Assembly (NCBI GenBank): GCA_031283155.1
Contig: JAITCI010000010.1
Location: forward strand, 1 to 40,562
Length of the DNA stretch: 40,562 nucleotides
Direction of reading: 5' to 3'
From: Spirochaetota bacterium
GTDB lineage: Bacteria > Spirochaetota > JAGLSM01 > JAKPMW01
The notes below the pieces were generated by a model. The model searched no databases. It was not told where the DNA came from and saw only the letters and a program-made list of their open reading frames with translations. Positions 31,999 to 40,440 of this stretch are shown in pieces. A program made the translations under genes and the position numbers. Position 1 is the stretch's first letter, and each line of letters starts with the position of its first letter.

Positions 31999-33000
31999 AT
32001 GAAAAAAATAATATACATATTGTGCTTCCTGCTGTTGGGCGTTTTCCCTTTGGCTGCGGATCTCTCGGGCGATCTTGCCATTGTGGGCGACGCGGGGTAT
32101 CCCGCATCCTTCCAGTATACGCTCGGGGGCGCGAAGGCACTCTCCGCCGGATACGCCTGGACTGTACTCGGCAATGACGCCAACTCGGTGTTCTTCAATC
32201 CCGCTACCCTGCTTAAAATCCCTGCCACCGCGCTCTCGCTGAGCTTCAACGCTCTTCCGCAGGATCGCATCCAGGGTGCCGCCGTCTTTGCGTTCAGTGA
32301 CAAGGCGGAAGGCAGCTACTCAACAAAAAAGCCCAGGGTATTCGCGCTTTCGGGTGCATATCAAACAGTACGCAATGTTGATGGCTATAACGATTCCGGT
32401 GCCGGTACAGACACACTGGGGAACTCTTCCATGCTGGGGCAGTTCTCATTTGCATCGGCTTTCTCGCCCAGCGGACTCCTTGGCGGATGGGGTGCCGGGC
32501 TTCGCGTGGTACACGAGAATTTTGACGGCCAAACGGTTTTTGGCGCGGCGGTGAACGTCGGCGGCGATATCAACATCGCGAATCTCTTACGCTTTGGCCT
32601 TTCCGTGAATAACCTCGGTCTGGTGACAGGCGATGCAGGCACACTGTATATGGCACCCTGGTTTTCCGCAGCGGCCATGCTCAATCTGCCGATGCTCCCC
32701 GTGAGTTTTGTGCTCCAGGGGGATAAGGTTATTGGTACCGATCAGGGATTCGTCATGCGTTTTGCCGCCGAGTACAGGCTCCGGATCAAGCTCGGGCTTG
32801 AGCGTTACTCCATTGAGGCCGGGATTGCGGACGCCGCGGGCGAATCGATTATTGAGATCGTTCCGCGAATCGGTTTGGCGGGCAAGAATCTCCATGGCGG
32901 GCTCTCTCTGCGCTATAATTTCATTGAGCTCAGTTACGGCGCGGGGCGGGATCCGCTCGGCGGTTTGCGCCACGCTGTTTCTCTCGATATTTATATGTAA
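31999..33000 (+). CDS. PorV/UPF0164-family outer membrane protein
   Basis: 333 residues with a signal peptide (MKKIIYILCFLLLGVFPLAA). The mature start GYPASFQYTLGGAKALSAGYAWTVLGNDANSVFFNPATL is the typical N-terminus of the UPF0164/PorV/FadL-like family, in which the protein forms a beta barrel with an N-terminal plug. Spirochaetes have several such proteins, and roles in fatty acid uptake have been proposed for those of Treponema pallidum; in Bacteroidetes, PorV shuttles type IX cargo. Which applies here is not visible. It follows a T9SS-CTD-like lipoprotein. Confidence 0.85.
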   Translation: MKKIIYILCFLLLGVFPLAADLSGDLAIVGDAGYPASFQYTLGGAKALSAGYAWTVLGNDANSVFFNPATLLKIPATALSLSFNALPQDRIQGAAVFAFSDKAEGSYSTKKPRVFALSGAYQTVRNVDGYNDSGAGTDTLGNSSMLGQFSFASAFSPSGLLGGWGAGLRVVHENFDGQTVFGAAVNVGGDINIANLLRFGLSVNNLGLVTGDAGTLYMAPWFSAAAMLNLPMLPVSFVLQGDKVIGTDQGFVMRFAAEYRLRIKLGLERYSIEAGIADAAGESIIEIVPRIGLAGKNLHGGLSLRYNFIELSYGAGRDPLGGLRHAVSLDIYM

Positions 33001-33078
33001 AAAAGCGAACCGAACACCTGCGTCCGGCTTTCCTGTATCGCAGAGCCAAGATGCTTTGCGGTACGGGAGGCTTTCACT

Positions 33079-33834
33079 ATGCGCACTATATTATGTGTTT
33101 TTTGTTTTGTTTTTCTGGGGAGTATGTCCCTCTTTGCGGAGAGCGCGGGGGAAAATTATTACCGGAGCGCGCGGAAAGCGTATCAGGCGGGGCGGAACGA
33201 AGAAGCGTTCTCGCTCTATCTGCTTGCGCGCGAGGTTGGCCGCGACGATTATTGGCTCTGGTACGGTATCGCGCAATGCCATTTTGCCGCAGGGAGGATT
33301 GATCCCGCGCTTGGCGCTCTCGGGGCTGCGCTTGTTCGCGACGCGAATCAGGCCGGAAGCTATATCCTCCGCGCGCGTATCCGGCAGCGGCAGATGCGCT
33401 ATCCCGACGCCGAAAAGGATTACGCGATTGCGCTCCGCATCGATCCATATAACAGCTTTGTGTGTTCCCAGTACGCGGGTCTTCTTGAACAGAGCGGACA
33501 CCGCGCCCTGGCGTATCCCTATCGCGTACAAGCCGCCCGGCTTGCACCAAACGACGCCCATATTCTTCTTGCGGCGGCAAAGGCCGCGCTCGCGCTGGAA
33601 AAATTCAACGAATCCAAAACCTGGTGCCTCCATGCATCGCGGGCTGCCCCGGAAACCGCCGCTGCGCAAAGGCTCCGCTGCGATCTCTACCTCGCCTGGT
33701 CGGACGCTTTGCGGCAAAGCGGTGAAATTGCGCGCGCCCGCGAACTTCTTTCCGAATTGCTCGCGAAATTTCCAGAAGGCGATCATGCCGAAAAAGCGCG
33801 CGCGCGCCTGCTTGCCTTAACCCGTTTGGAGTGA
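33079..33834 (+). CDS. Secreted TPR protein
   Basis: 251 residues with signal peptide MRTILCVFCFVFLGSMSLFA. The mature protein is tetratricopeptide repeats from end to end (YYRSARKAYQAGRNEEAFSLYLLARE; YWLWYGIAQCHFAAGRIDPALGALGAAL; AEKDYAIALRIDPYNSF; DALRQSGEIARARELLSELLAKFPEG). It is a periplasmic binding scaffold. The ATG has a GGGAGG site 12 bases away. Larger frames on the same stretch in other reading frames lack signal sequence or repeats and are rejected. It probably belongs to the same transcription unit as the PorV-like protein, 78 bases upstream. Confidence 0.85.
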   Translation: MRTILCVFCFVFLGSMSLFAESAGENYYRSARKAYQAGRNEEAFSLYLLAREVGRDDYWLWYGIAQCHFAAGRIDPALGALGAALVRDANQAGSYILRARIRQRQMRYPDAEKDYAIALRIDPYNSFVCSQYAGLLEQSGHRALAYPYRVQAARLAPNDAHILLAAAKAALALEKFNESKTWCLHASRAAPETAAAQRLRCDLYLAWSDALRQSGEIARARELLSELLAKFPEGDHAEKARARLLALTRLE

Positions 33835-33845
33835 TGTATTTTTTG

Positions 33846-33873
33846 TTGTTGCGGCGTAAATAGAATGTATAAT
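33846..33873 (+). promoter_or_regulatory. Sigma70-type promoter before the beta-barrel gene
   Basis: TTGTTG (33846-33851), 16-base spacer, perfect TATAAT (33868-33873) with a TG directly before it. It would give a leader of about 45 bases for the gene at 33926 and separates it from the upstream TPR gene. Confidence 0.6.
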
Positions 33874-33925
33874 GGTATGCATAATAGCTGCCGAAGCTCA
33901 GGCGCAATCCCGGGAAAGAGCGTCC

Positions 33926-34711
33926 ATGCGGTATACAAGCGATTCTTTGCAATGCGGGTGCGCCGCGTGTGTGTTCCTTTGCGTATTCACCCTGCATATC
34001 CATGCGCAGATAACTGACGATCGGTATATTATCGAAGACGCGAATGCCGCCAATCAGCAAGAGTCCAATTCGGCGGAGGCAGTTCAAAAGCCGCGCATCA
34101 GACCGGGGGACGCCATGCGGGGGCGCGCTGATCGGACGCATGATTTTTTTGTCGGGCTTGAAATCGCCAAGCGCTTTGAGTACAGATATGTAAATTCATC
34201 CGGAGATTTTACAAGCTGGCCTGCGTTTGAAGGAAGCAATACCACATGGCTCTTTGGGTGCAATCTCCGCAAGTATTTTGGCGGCAATTTCGGGCTGGGA
34301 TGCGAAATCCTTTTTATGGGTTCGAATACCGAGCGGGATCCCTTCTCGGCACCGGGCAGCCCGCACTATTTTGAAGTCACGTTCAGACCATTTCTGATTG
34401 ATTTTGACCTTCTTTGCCGACTGCCTCTTACGCGATGGCTCTTGCTGAATGCCGGTACCGGACTCACCTTTGAGCGTATGTTCTATACGGTGCATGAAAT
34501 CTACAGCGGCTTTTCAAATGAAGTCGTCGACAGCGGTTCCGGCGGCAGCCAGCCCGGTTATAATCTGAAAATTGGCGTCGAATTTTTTCTTGATACAGAG
34601 GAACGCCTGTCTGTGACTCTGGACGGCAAGCTCCAGTATTGGAAGTCGGGTTTTGGGCAGGAAAAATTTACAATCTATACGGTCGGCGTTGGTCTTGCGT
34701 ATTGTATCTGA
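33926..34711 (+). CDS. Outer membrane beta-barrel protein of unknown function
   Basis: 261 residues. The signal peptide is unusual in its Cys content (MRYTSDSLQCGCAACVFLC..., cleavage near HIHAQ). After a polar linker come amphipathic beta strands (HDFFVGLEIAKRFEYRY; TWLFGCNLRKYFGGNFGLGCEILFM; RWLLLNAGTGLTFER; YNLKIGVEFFL; RLSVTLDGKLQYW; FTIYTVGVGLAYCI), like an eight- to ten-stranded OmpA/OmpW-size barrel. ATG at 33926 is chosen for the signal peptide; ATG at 33872 would lie inside the promoter -10 box. The family is not recognised. Confidence 0.75.
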   Translation: MRYTSDSLQCGCAACVFLCVFTLHIHAQITDDRYIIEDANAANQQESNSAEAVQKPRIRPGDAMRGRADRTHDFFVGLEIAKRFEYRYVNSSGDFTSWPAFEGSNTTWLFGCNLRKYFGGNFGLGCEILFMGSNTERDPFSAPGSPHYFEVTFRPFLIDFDLLCRLPLTRWLLLNAGTGLTFERMFYTVHEIYSGFSNEVVDSGSGGSQPGYNLKIGVEFFLDTEERLSVTLDGKLQYWKSGFGQEKFTIYTVGVGLAYCI

Positions 34712-34733
34712 ATACGCCCGGGAAGGAACCCCT

Positions 34734-35735
34734 ATGCGCGCATATATAATTTTCAAAATCAATATCGCGGCGCTCATCGTGTATTGCTTCTGCGCGGGCT
34801 GCGGCGGCGGATTTGACTGGGATCGTTTTCGCGAAAGTTCCACGGGTAATGGCGGGCAAAACAGCATTGGCACACTCAGCAGCAATGGCGGTACAGCGCA
34901 CAATAGTTCATCTTCGCCTGCCGCCGGTACTGCCATAGAGATGGTATGGATCGCGCCCGGTACTTTCGCGATGGGGAGCCCCACCGGCGAGACGGGGCGG
35001 AATAGCGATGAGAGCCTGCACCTGGTCACGCTCACGAAGGGCTTTTATATATCAAAATATGCGGTTACGCAGGAGCTGTACCAAACGGTGATGCTCATAA
35101 ATCCAAGTTATTTTTATGGAACCGGCCGTCCGCCAGCCGCAGGCGAAGTACAGGCGAGACGACCTGTGGAGCAGGTGAGTTGGTACAGCGCGCTTGTATT
35201 CTGCAACAGATTGAGTACGCGGGATGGGCTGACTCCCGTGTATAGCATAAATGGAAGTACGGATCCCGCGAACTGGGGGGCTGTACCCACCTCGGGCAAC
35301 GCGGCATGGAATGCGGCTATTATGGACAGCGGTGCCGACGGGTATCGCCTGCCCACCGAGGCGGAGTGGGAGTATGCCTGCCGCGCGGGAACGTCCACGG
35401 TATACAACACCGGGGATACCATAAGCTATAACGTGGGATGGTATGTGGATAACAGCGACTCCAAATCGCATGAGGTCGGGAAGAAGCCGCCGAACGCCTG
35501 GGGTTTGTATGATATGCACGGCAATGTCTATGCGTGGTGCTGGGATTGGTATGGGAGCTACACGGCATCCGGCGCGGATCCGTCCGGTCCCTCTTCGGGG
35601 ACATACCGTGTGACGCGCGGAGGTTATTATTCCGACGGAGCGGCGCGTCTACGCGCGGCGTATCGCGGCAGCGACTATCCGCATGGCAGGTATACCAATG
35701 TTGGTTTGCGTATCGTGCGCAGCGCCTCCGAATGA
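34734..35735 (+). CDS. Lipoprotein with formylglycine-generating-enzyme (C-type-lectin-like) fold
   Basis: 333 residues. Lipobox CAGC (Cys23), a Ser/Gly/Asn linker to about 65, then the FGE/SUMF1 domain: MVWIAPGTFAMGSPTGE, YISKYAVTQELYQTVM, PVEQVSWYSALVFCNRLS, GYRLPTEAEWEYACRAGT, GLYDMHGNVYAWCWDWYG, RVTRGGYYSDGAARLRAAYR and a final GLRIV. The Cys pair used by true formylglycine-generating enzymes in the C-terminal region is absent, so catalysis is unlikely. It instead resembles treponemal surface lipoproteins such as TvpA, where this fold is a ligand-binding scaffold. The start has a GGAAGGAA site. Its stop overlaps the folP start (ATGA). Confidence 0.85.
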   Translation: MRAYIIFKINIAALIVYCFCAGCGGGFDWDRFRESSTGNGGQNSIGTLSSNGGTAHNSSSSPAAGTAIEMVWIAPGTFAMGSPTGETGRNSDESLHLVTLTKGFYISKYAVTQELYQTVMLINPSYFYGTGRPPAAGEVQARRPVEQVSWYSALVFCNRLSTRDGLTPVYSINGSTDPANWGAVPTSGNAAWNAAIMDSGADGYRLPTEAEWEYACRAGTSTVYNTGDTISYNVGWYVDNSDSKSHEVGKKPPNAWGLYDMHGNVYAWCWDWYGSYTASGADPSGPSSGTYRVTRGGYYSDGAARLRAAYRGSDYPHGRYTNVGLRIVRSASE

Positions 35736-36634
35736 TCGTCCCGGAAAATCGCTTGGCGCAAGCTATTCTTCGTTTGCCCAATTTCCCGCTCATCATGGGC
35801 ATTATCAATATCACCCCCGATTCCTTCTATGCGCCGAGCCGGGTTGAAGGCACGGCGGACGCGCTCCTGCGGGCGCGCGCGCTCGCAGAGGCAGGCGCGG
35901 CGATTATTGATATTGGCGGAGAATCCACCCGTCCGGGCGCGGCACCCGTATCGCCCGAAGAGGAATGCGCGCGCGTCGTGCCGGTAATCGGGACTCTTGC
36001 TGCGGAATTCGATCTTCCCATCTCCATCGACACGCGCCACGCGCTCGTGGCGGAGCAAGCCCTCGCGGCCGGTGCCAGCATCATCAACGATATAAGCGGT
36101 CTTGGCGATCCCGCCATGCGCCGTCTCGCCGCCGAAAGCGGCGCGGTTGCGGTTCTGATGCATATGCAGGGCGAGCCTGCCGATATGCAGCAATCCCCGC
36201 ACTATCAGGACGCGGCGCGGGAGGTGGAGAGTTTTTTTATTGAGCGAATACGGCTTGCGCTGGAGGCGGGAATGCAGCGCGGCCGGATATGGCTTGATCC
36301 CGGCATCGGCTTTGGCAAGCGCCTCAAGGATAATCTTGCGCTGATTCGCGCGCTCCCCGATTTTGCGCGGCTCGGCTATCCCTTGCTTGTGGGATTCTCG
36401 CGGAAATCATTCATCCGTGAAGCGCTCGCGCTGGGCGACGAAGCACGAGGCGAGCGTACAGTTGGCGCGCCGGACGCCGCTCTCTCCGATCAGGACGCGC
36501 TCCTTGCGACCTGCCTCTACAATTTCGCAGCCCTGGAGCGGGGCGCGGCGGTTATTCGGGTACATGACGCGCGCGAGGCCGCGCTCACGATGCAGGTTTG
36601 GCGTTCGCTCTCGATGCCCCGTGCCCAAAAGTAA
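35732..36634 (+). CDS. folP: Dihydropteroate synthase
   Basis: 300 residues. It condenses p-aminobenzoate with hydroxymethyl-dihydropterin pyrophosphate in folate synthesis, in the cytoplasm. Motifs: LIMGIINITPDSF, IIDIGGESTRPGA, SIDTRHALVAEQAL, IINDISG, HMQGEPADMQQSPHY, WLDPGIGFGK and LLVGFSRKSFI. The ATG overlaps the stop of the lipoprotein gene and has no ribosome site of its own, so translation is probably coupled. The in-frame extension upstream lies over the lipoprotein gene and is not coding in this frame. No other folate gene is nearby. Confidence 0.95.
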   Translation: MIVPENRLAQAILRLPNFPLIMGIINITPDSFYAPSRVEGTADALLRARALAEAGAAIIDIGGESTRPGAAPVSPEEECARVVPVIGTLAAEFDLPISIDTRHALVAEQALAAGASIINDISGLGDPAMRRLAAESGAVAVLMHMQGEPADMQQSPHYQDAAREVESFFIERIRLALEAGMQRGRIWLDPGIGFGKRLKDNLALIRALPDFARLGYPLLVGFSRKSFIREALALGDEARGERTVGAPDAALSDQDALLATCLYNFAALERGAAVIRVHDAREAALTMQVWRSLSMPRAQK

Positions 36635-36642
36635 TATCCGTC

Positions 36643-36671
36643 TTGACACGCCCCCCGCTTTGGCATAAACT
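36643..36671 (+). promoter_or_regulatory. Near-consensus promoter of the xanthine-dehydrogenase-type operon
   Basis: TTGACA (36643-36648), spacer of exactly 17 bases, TAAACT (36666-36671). It starts nine bases after the folP stop. The predicted leader is about 90 bases; no operator or riboswitch is recognised in it. Confidence 0.75.
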
Positions 36672-36770
36672 AGCGTATAGCCGATAAAAAATATGGAAGT
36701 TTCAGATTTGTATATATTCCCGCGCTCTTTTTGCGGCGCAGGAGCCTACCCTATACCGAATGAGGTGGAT

Positions 36771-37601
36771 ATGTTACGAAAAGATCTTCGATGGTTCTTC
36801 CCGGAAAAGCCCGACGAGATACCGGCTATCCTGAAGAACGAAGCCAAAGCGGCGTTTCACGCGGGGGGAACCTCCATTCTGCGCACCAAGCCTGAGTCCA
36901 TAACCGCGCTGATCGATCTGGGCGGTCTGGGCTGGAATACGATTCGCGCGGACGGCAGTGCGGTTGTTATAGGGGCTATGGCGACTTTTAACGACGTTAT
37001 CAAGAGTACGGCAAGCAAGGCCGCAACATTCCGTATGCTGCAGGCCGCCCTCGCGCGCGCCGCCTCCAACTCGGTGCGCAACCGTATCACCATCGGCGGA
37101 TCGCTCGCGGATTACGCTCCCTGGTCGGATCTCATCGCCCCGCTCGTCGCGCTTGAGGCGGATGTCGTCTACCTTGAAGACGGCAAGGGCGAAAAGAAGG
37201 TAAGCGTCACGGATTTTATCGGCAAAAAGCTCGCGAAGGAAAAAAATTGTATCCGCGAGGTGCGCATTCCCGAAAAGGAAATCGTCTTTGCGGTCAAGCG
37301 CCTCGCGCGCACCGCATTTGAGTACGGGATGTTTTCGCTTGCGGTCTGCGGCAAATATTCCGGCGGCGCTTTTGAGTCGGTCGCGATAGCGCTGAGCGGC
37401 ACGAAGGATCGTTACGCGCGTCTTGCCGAAGCCGAAAAGGTTCTGACGGGCAAGCCGCTCTCCGACGCGCTCGCGCGCGAGGCTGCGGACACAATCAAGG
37501 TCGAATTTGCGCCCGACGTTAATTTCGGCGCGGAGTATAAGGCGAATATGGTTGGGGTGTATCTGCGCGACGCCCTCGCCGAAATTGCGGGGAGGAAATA
37601 A
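36771..37601 (+). CDS. xdhB: Xanthine dehydrogenase family, FAD-binding subunit
   Basis: 276 residues from the ATG at 36771, which has a GAGGTGGAT site; an ATG at 36693 in frame is less likely. It is the medium (CoxM/XdhB-type) flavoprotein subunit passing electrons from the iron-sulfur subunit to NAD+ or another acceptor. FAD-binding signatures are FHAGGTSIL and RITIGGSLADYAPWSDLIAPLVAL; the C-terminal domain (CREVRIPEKEIVFAVKRLARTAFEYGMFSLAV region) is family-typical. It is the first gene of three in the order flavin, iron-sulfur, molybdenum. Confidence 0.9.
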   Translation: MLRKDLRWFFPEKPDEIPAILKNEAKAAFHAGGTSILRTKPESITALIDLGGLGWNTIRADGSAVVIGAMATFNDVIKSTASKAATFRMLQAALARAASNSVRNRITIGGSLADYAPWSDLIAPLVALEADVVYLEDGKGEKKVSVTDFIGKKLAKEKNCIREVRIPEKEIVFAVKRLARTAFEYGMFSLAVCGKYSGGAFESVAIALSGTKDRYARLAEAEKVLTGKPLSDALAREAADTIKVEFAPDVNFGAEYKANMVGVYLRDALAEIAGRK

Positions 37602-38081
37602 ATGGCGGACGCAAAAATACGCGAAGTTTTTACCGTAAACGGGCAGGAGGTCACGCTCGCGCTCGAGGCGAATGACACCCTGCTCACGGCTCTCCGGAAT
37701 AACGGCTATACCGAGGTGAAGAACGGCTGTAGCGAAGGGCAGTGCGGCGCGTGCATTGTGCAGCTCGACGGCCGGCCGGTCAATTCCTGCCAGGCGCTCG
37801 CCCTCTCCGCGAAAAAAAAGAAGATCACAACCTCCAAAGGCATCGGCAACTATGCGCGGGTGTCCGTCATTCAGGAGGCCTACGTCGAGGCGGGCGCGGT
37901 ACAATGCGGGTTTTGCATTCCGGGTTTTATTGTGACCACCGACGCGCTCCTGCGCGAGAACCCCAATCCGAGCGATGAAGAGATCCGGTTCTACCTGAGC
38001 GGAAACCTCTGCCGCTGCACGGGCTACGTCAAGATAATCGACGCGGTGAAGCTGGCTGCGTCCAGAATGAAGAAAGCGTAG
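37602..38081 (+). CDS. xdhC: Xanthine dehydrogenase family, [2Fe-2S] subunit
   Basis: 159 residues. The N-terminal plant-type ferredoxin domain has Cys43, 48, 51 and 63 (CSEGQCGAC, NSC); the C-terminal helical domain has Cys102, 105, 137 and 139 (QCGFC, CRCTGY). All eight ligands for the two [2Fe-2S] clusters are present, so it should be functional. It starts at the base after the flavin subunit stop with GGGGAGGAAATAA as its ribosome site. Confidence 0.94.
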   Translation: MADAKIREVFTVNGQEVTLALEANDTLLTALRNNGYTEVKNGCSEGQCGACIVQLDGRPVNSCQALALSAKKKKITTSKGIGNYARVSVIQEAYVEAGAVQCGFCIPGFIVTTDALLRENPNPSDEEIRFYLSGNLCRCTGYVKIIDAVKLAASRMKKA

Positions 38082-38090
38082 GGGAGATCT

Positions 38091-40433
38091 ATGGACAAAC
38101 GGAAATTCAAGCACATCAATAAAACTACCCTCAAGAAAGACGGCCTTGGGCTGGCCATAGGGGAAAATAAATTCACCGACGATTATTATCTCCCCGGGAT
38201 GCTGCACATAGCGGTTCTGCGTTCGCCCCATGCCTACGCGAAAATTAAAAAGCTCGACGATTCTGCGGCGCGCGCTCTTCCGGGCGTCGTCGATATATAC
38301 TCCTGCAACAACATCAAGCGCATCATGTATACCACGGCGGGGCAGGGGTATCCGGAACCCTCCGCCTACGACTGCGTTCTCTTTAATGACACGATGCGCT
38401 ACGTCGGCGATCAGGCGGCCGCCGTGGTGGCGGAGAGCCCCGATATTGCCGAGGAAGCCCTCAAGCTGATCAAGGTGGATTACGAAGTCCTTGAGCCCCT
38501 CCTCGATTACACAAAGGCGCTCGACGAGGGTGCCGTGCGGGTGCACACCGAGCCCGACGCGAGGATGATCATCCCGATGCCCTACGACGCCTCCAAAAAC
38601 ACCTGCGCCGATATCAAGGCGGTTGTGGGCGATTTTGAGGCGGGTCTCAAAAAAGCGAAAAAGCAATTTACTTTTACCACAGAGAGCCAGAGCGCCTCGC
38701 ACTGCGCCCTTGAGGCGCATTCGGCGGTGGCATGGATCGATGAATACGGGCGCATGACGATAGTCTCCACCAGCCAGGTACCCTGGCATGCGCGGCGCAT
38801 CACGGCCATGATCCTCGAGATCCCCGTGCGCGACGTGCGCGTGATCAAGCCGCGCATCGGCGGCGGGTTCGGCGGCAAGCAGGAGATCATCGTCGAGCCG
38901 CTCGTGGGGCTTGCCACCTGGCGGACGAAGCGTCCAAGCAAGATCACCTTCTCGCGGCGCGACGTTTTTATGTCGGGGCGCAGGCGGCATGGACAGAACA
39001 ATACCGTCACCATCGGCTACGATCCCGCAACCGGCATGATCGACGCCCTCCGGGTATACGCCCTCGAAAACGCGGGCGCCTACGGCTCGCACGCCGTTAC
39101 CATCCTGACAAACACGGCGACCAAAGTGCTGCCCATGATCAACCACGTCCCGAATATCGAGTTTATCGGCAAGGGCGTCTACGCCAACCTACAGGTGGGC
39201 GGGGCGTACCGGGGCTACGGCGCCACGGAAGGGTGCTTCACCTACTGCCAGGCCATCGACATCCTCGCGCACGACATCGGGATGGATCCGGTGGAATACT
39301 ACAGGAAATACGCTATCAAAAGCGGCGGCACCTCGGAGATCTTCGCGAAACTCGGCGAGGGTACCGAGGGCGGCGCGGAGATGACCATCGATTCCTGCGG
39401 CCTTATAAAGGCTATGGAAATGGCCGGAAGCGCCATTAAATGGGAAGAGAAGCGCAAGCTCTACACGCCGGAGTACAACAAGGGCAAGCGCGTCTGGCGC
39501 GGCATTGGTATGACCTGTCTGCTGCAGGGTTCGGCTGTACCCAAGGTCGATATGGGTTCCGCCTATATCAAGATGAACGACGACGGCAGCTTTAACCTGC
39601 ACCTCGGCGCGACCGATATCGGCACCGGATCGGATACCATCATGGCGCAGATCGTCGCGGAGGAACTCGACTGTCCGGTTGAAAATATCATCGTGCTCTC
39701 CTCCGATACCGATTTAACCCCATTCGACGTGGGCGCCTACGCGAGTTCCACAACCTATCTCTCGGGCGAAGCGGTGCGCAAGGCCGCCGTCATGGTCAAG
39801 GAGCAGATACTGCACGTCGGCGCGGAGATGCTCGCGCTCTCCCCGGAGGACGTAGAGACGCTCGATAACAAGGTTGTGCAGAAAGGCGGCGAAAAATTCA
39901 AAACCTTCGCCGATATCGGCACCTATTCGCTCTACACCCACCACCAGCTGCAGATTCAGGGTTTCGGGAGCCATGTTGTGGATAAATCGCCGCCGCCCTT
40001 TGCCGCGCATTTCGCGGAGATCGAGGTGGACACCGAAACGGGCGATATAAAGGTGCTCGAATACACCTCCGCCACAGACTGCGGCACGGCCATCAACCCC
40101 CTCTTTGCGGAGGGGCAGGTTGACGGCGCGGTGGTGAACGGGCTCTCCTACGCGCTCACGGAGGGATACATCTACAACGACAAGGGCGTACTGCGCAACC
40201 CTTCCTTCACCACCTATAAAATCTATACGGCGCCCGATATTCCGCCCATGAAAAATATGATAGTCCCGGATTCGTATGAGCACTCCGGTCCCTTTGGCGC
40301 AAAATCGGTTTCGGAATTAGGCATTAACGGCCCCATGCCGGTTATCGCGAACGCCTTCTTCAACGCCACGGGCAAGCGGCTCTGCAAAGCGCCCTTCACG
40401 CCCGAGTACGTATTGTCGGTGTTGAAAGACTAG
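38091..40433 (+). CDS. xdhA: Xanthine dehydrogenase family, molybdenum-binding subunit
   Basis: 780 residues, usual for the large subunit holding the molybdopterin cofactor. Motifs: GGGFGGKQE at 257-265, GAYRGYGATEG at about 371-381, and the catalytic Glu in SVSELGINGP at about 742. The R-G-Y-G loop is that of xanthine/purine and aldehyde-type hydroxylases, not the Cys-containing loop of CO dehydrogenase. Substrate (xanthine, hypoxanthine, nicotinate or another heterocycle) cannot be read from sequence. No cofactor-maturation gene is in view. A mosaic repeat follows the stop. Confidence 0.92.
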   Translation: MDKRKFKHINKTTLKKDGLGLAIGENKFTDDYYLPGMLHIAVLRSPHAYAKIKKLDDSAARALPGVVDIYSCNNIKRIMYTTAGQGYPEPSAYDCVLFNDTMRYVGDQAAAVVAESPDIAEEALKLIKVDYEVLEPLLDYTKALDEGAVRVHTEPDARMIIPMPYDASKNTCADIKAVVGDFEAGLKKAKKQFTFTTESQSASHCALEAHSAVAWIDEYGRMTIVSTSQVPWHARRITAMILEIPVRDVRVIKPRIGGGFGGKQEIIVEPLVGLATWRTKRPSKITFSRRDVFMSGRRRHGQNNTVTIGYDPATGMIDALRVYALENAGAYGSHAVTILTNTATKVLPMINHVPNIEFIGKGVYANLQVGGAYRGYGATEGCFTYCQAIDILAHDIGMDPVEYYRKYAIKSGGTSEIFAKLGEGTEGGAEMTIDSCGLIKAMEMAGSAIKWEEKRKLYTPEYNKGKRVWRGIGMTCLLQGSAVPKVDMGSAYIKMNDDGSFNLHLGATDIGTGSDTIMAQIVAEELDCPVENIIVLSSDTDLTPFDVGAYASSTTYLSGEAVRKAAVMVKEQILHVGAEMLALSPEDVETLDNKVVQKGGEKFKTFADIGTYSLYTHHQLQIQGFGSHVVDKSPPPFAAHFAEIEVDTETGDIKVLEYTSATDCGTAINPLFAEGQVDGAVVNGLSYALTEGYIYNDKGVLRNPSFTTYKIYTAPDIPPMKNMIVPDSYEHSGPFGAKSVSELGINGPMPVIANAFFNATGKRLCKAPFTPEYVLSVLKD

Positions 40434-40440
40434 AACAGGA

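Noticed and set aside
32708-33820. A 370-residue open frame on the plus strand
   Set aside because: It runs across the PorV-like and TPR genes in another frame, is rich in Arg and Ser, and has no domain or signal peptide; the in-frame TPR protein at 33079 is clearly real.
31606-33834. A complete type IX secretion system
   Set aside because: Only a CTD-like domain and a PorV-family protein are visible; the core translocon and motor genes are not in the window.
34734-35735. Active formylglycine-generating enzyme (sulfatase maturation)
   Set aside because: The C-terminal Cys pair needed for catalysis is absent and the protein is a lipoprotein; no sulfatase gene is nearby.
36774-39146. A 790-residue open frame on the minus strand
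   Set aside because: It lies antisense to the flavin, iron-sulfur and molybdenum subunit genes, which have full family motifs. High GC at third codon positions produces long antisense frames here.
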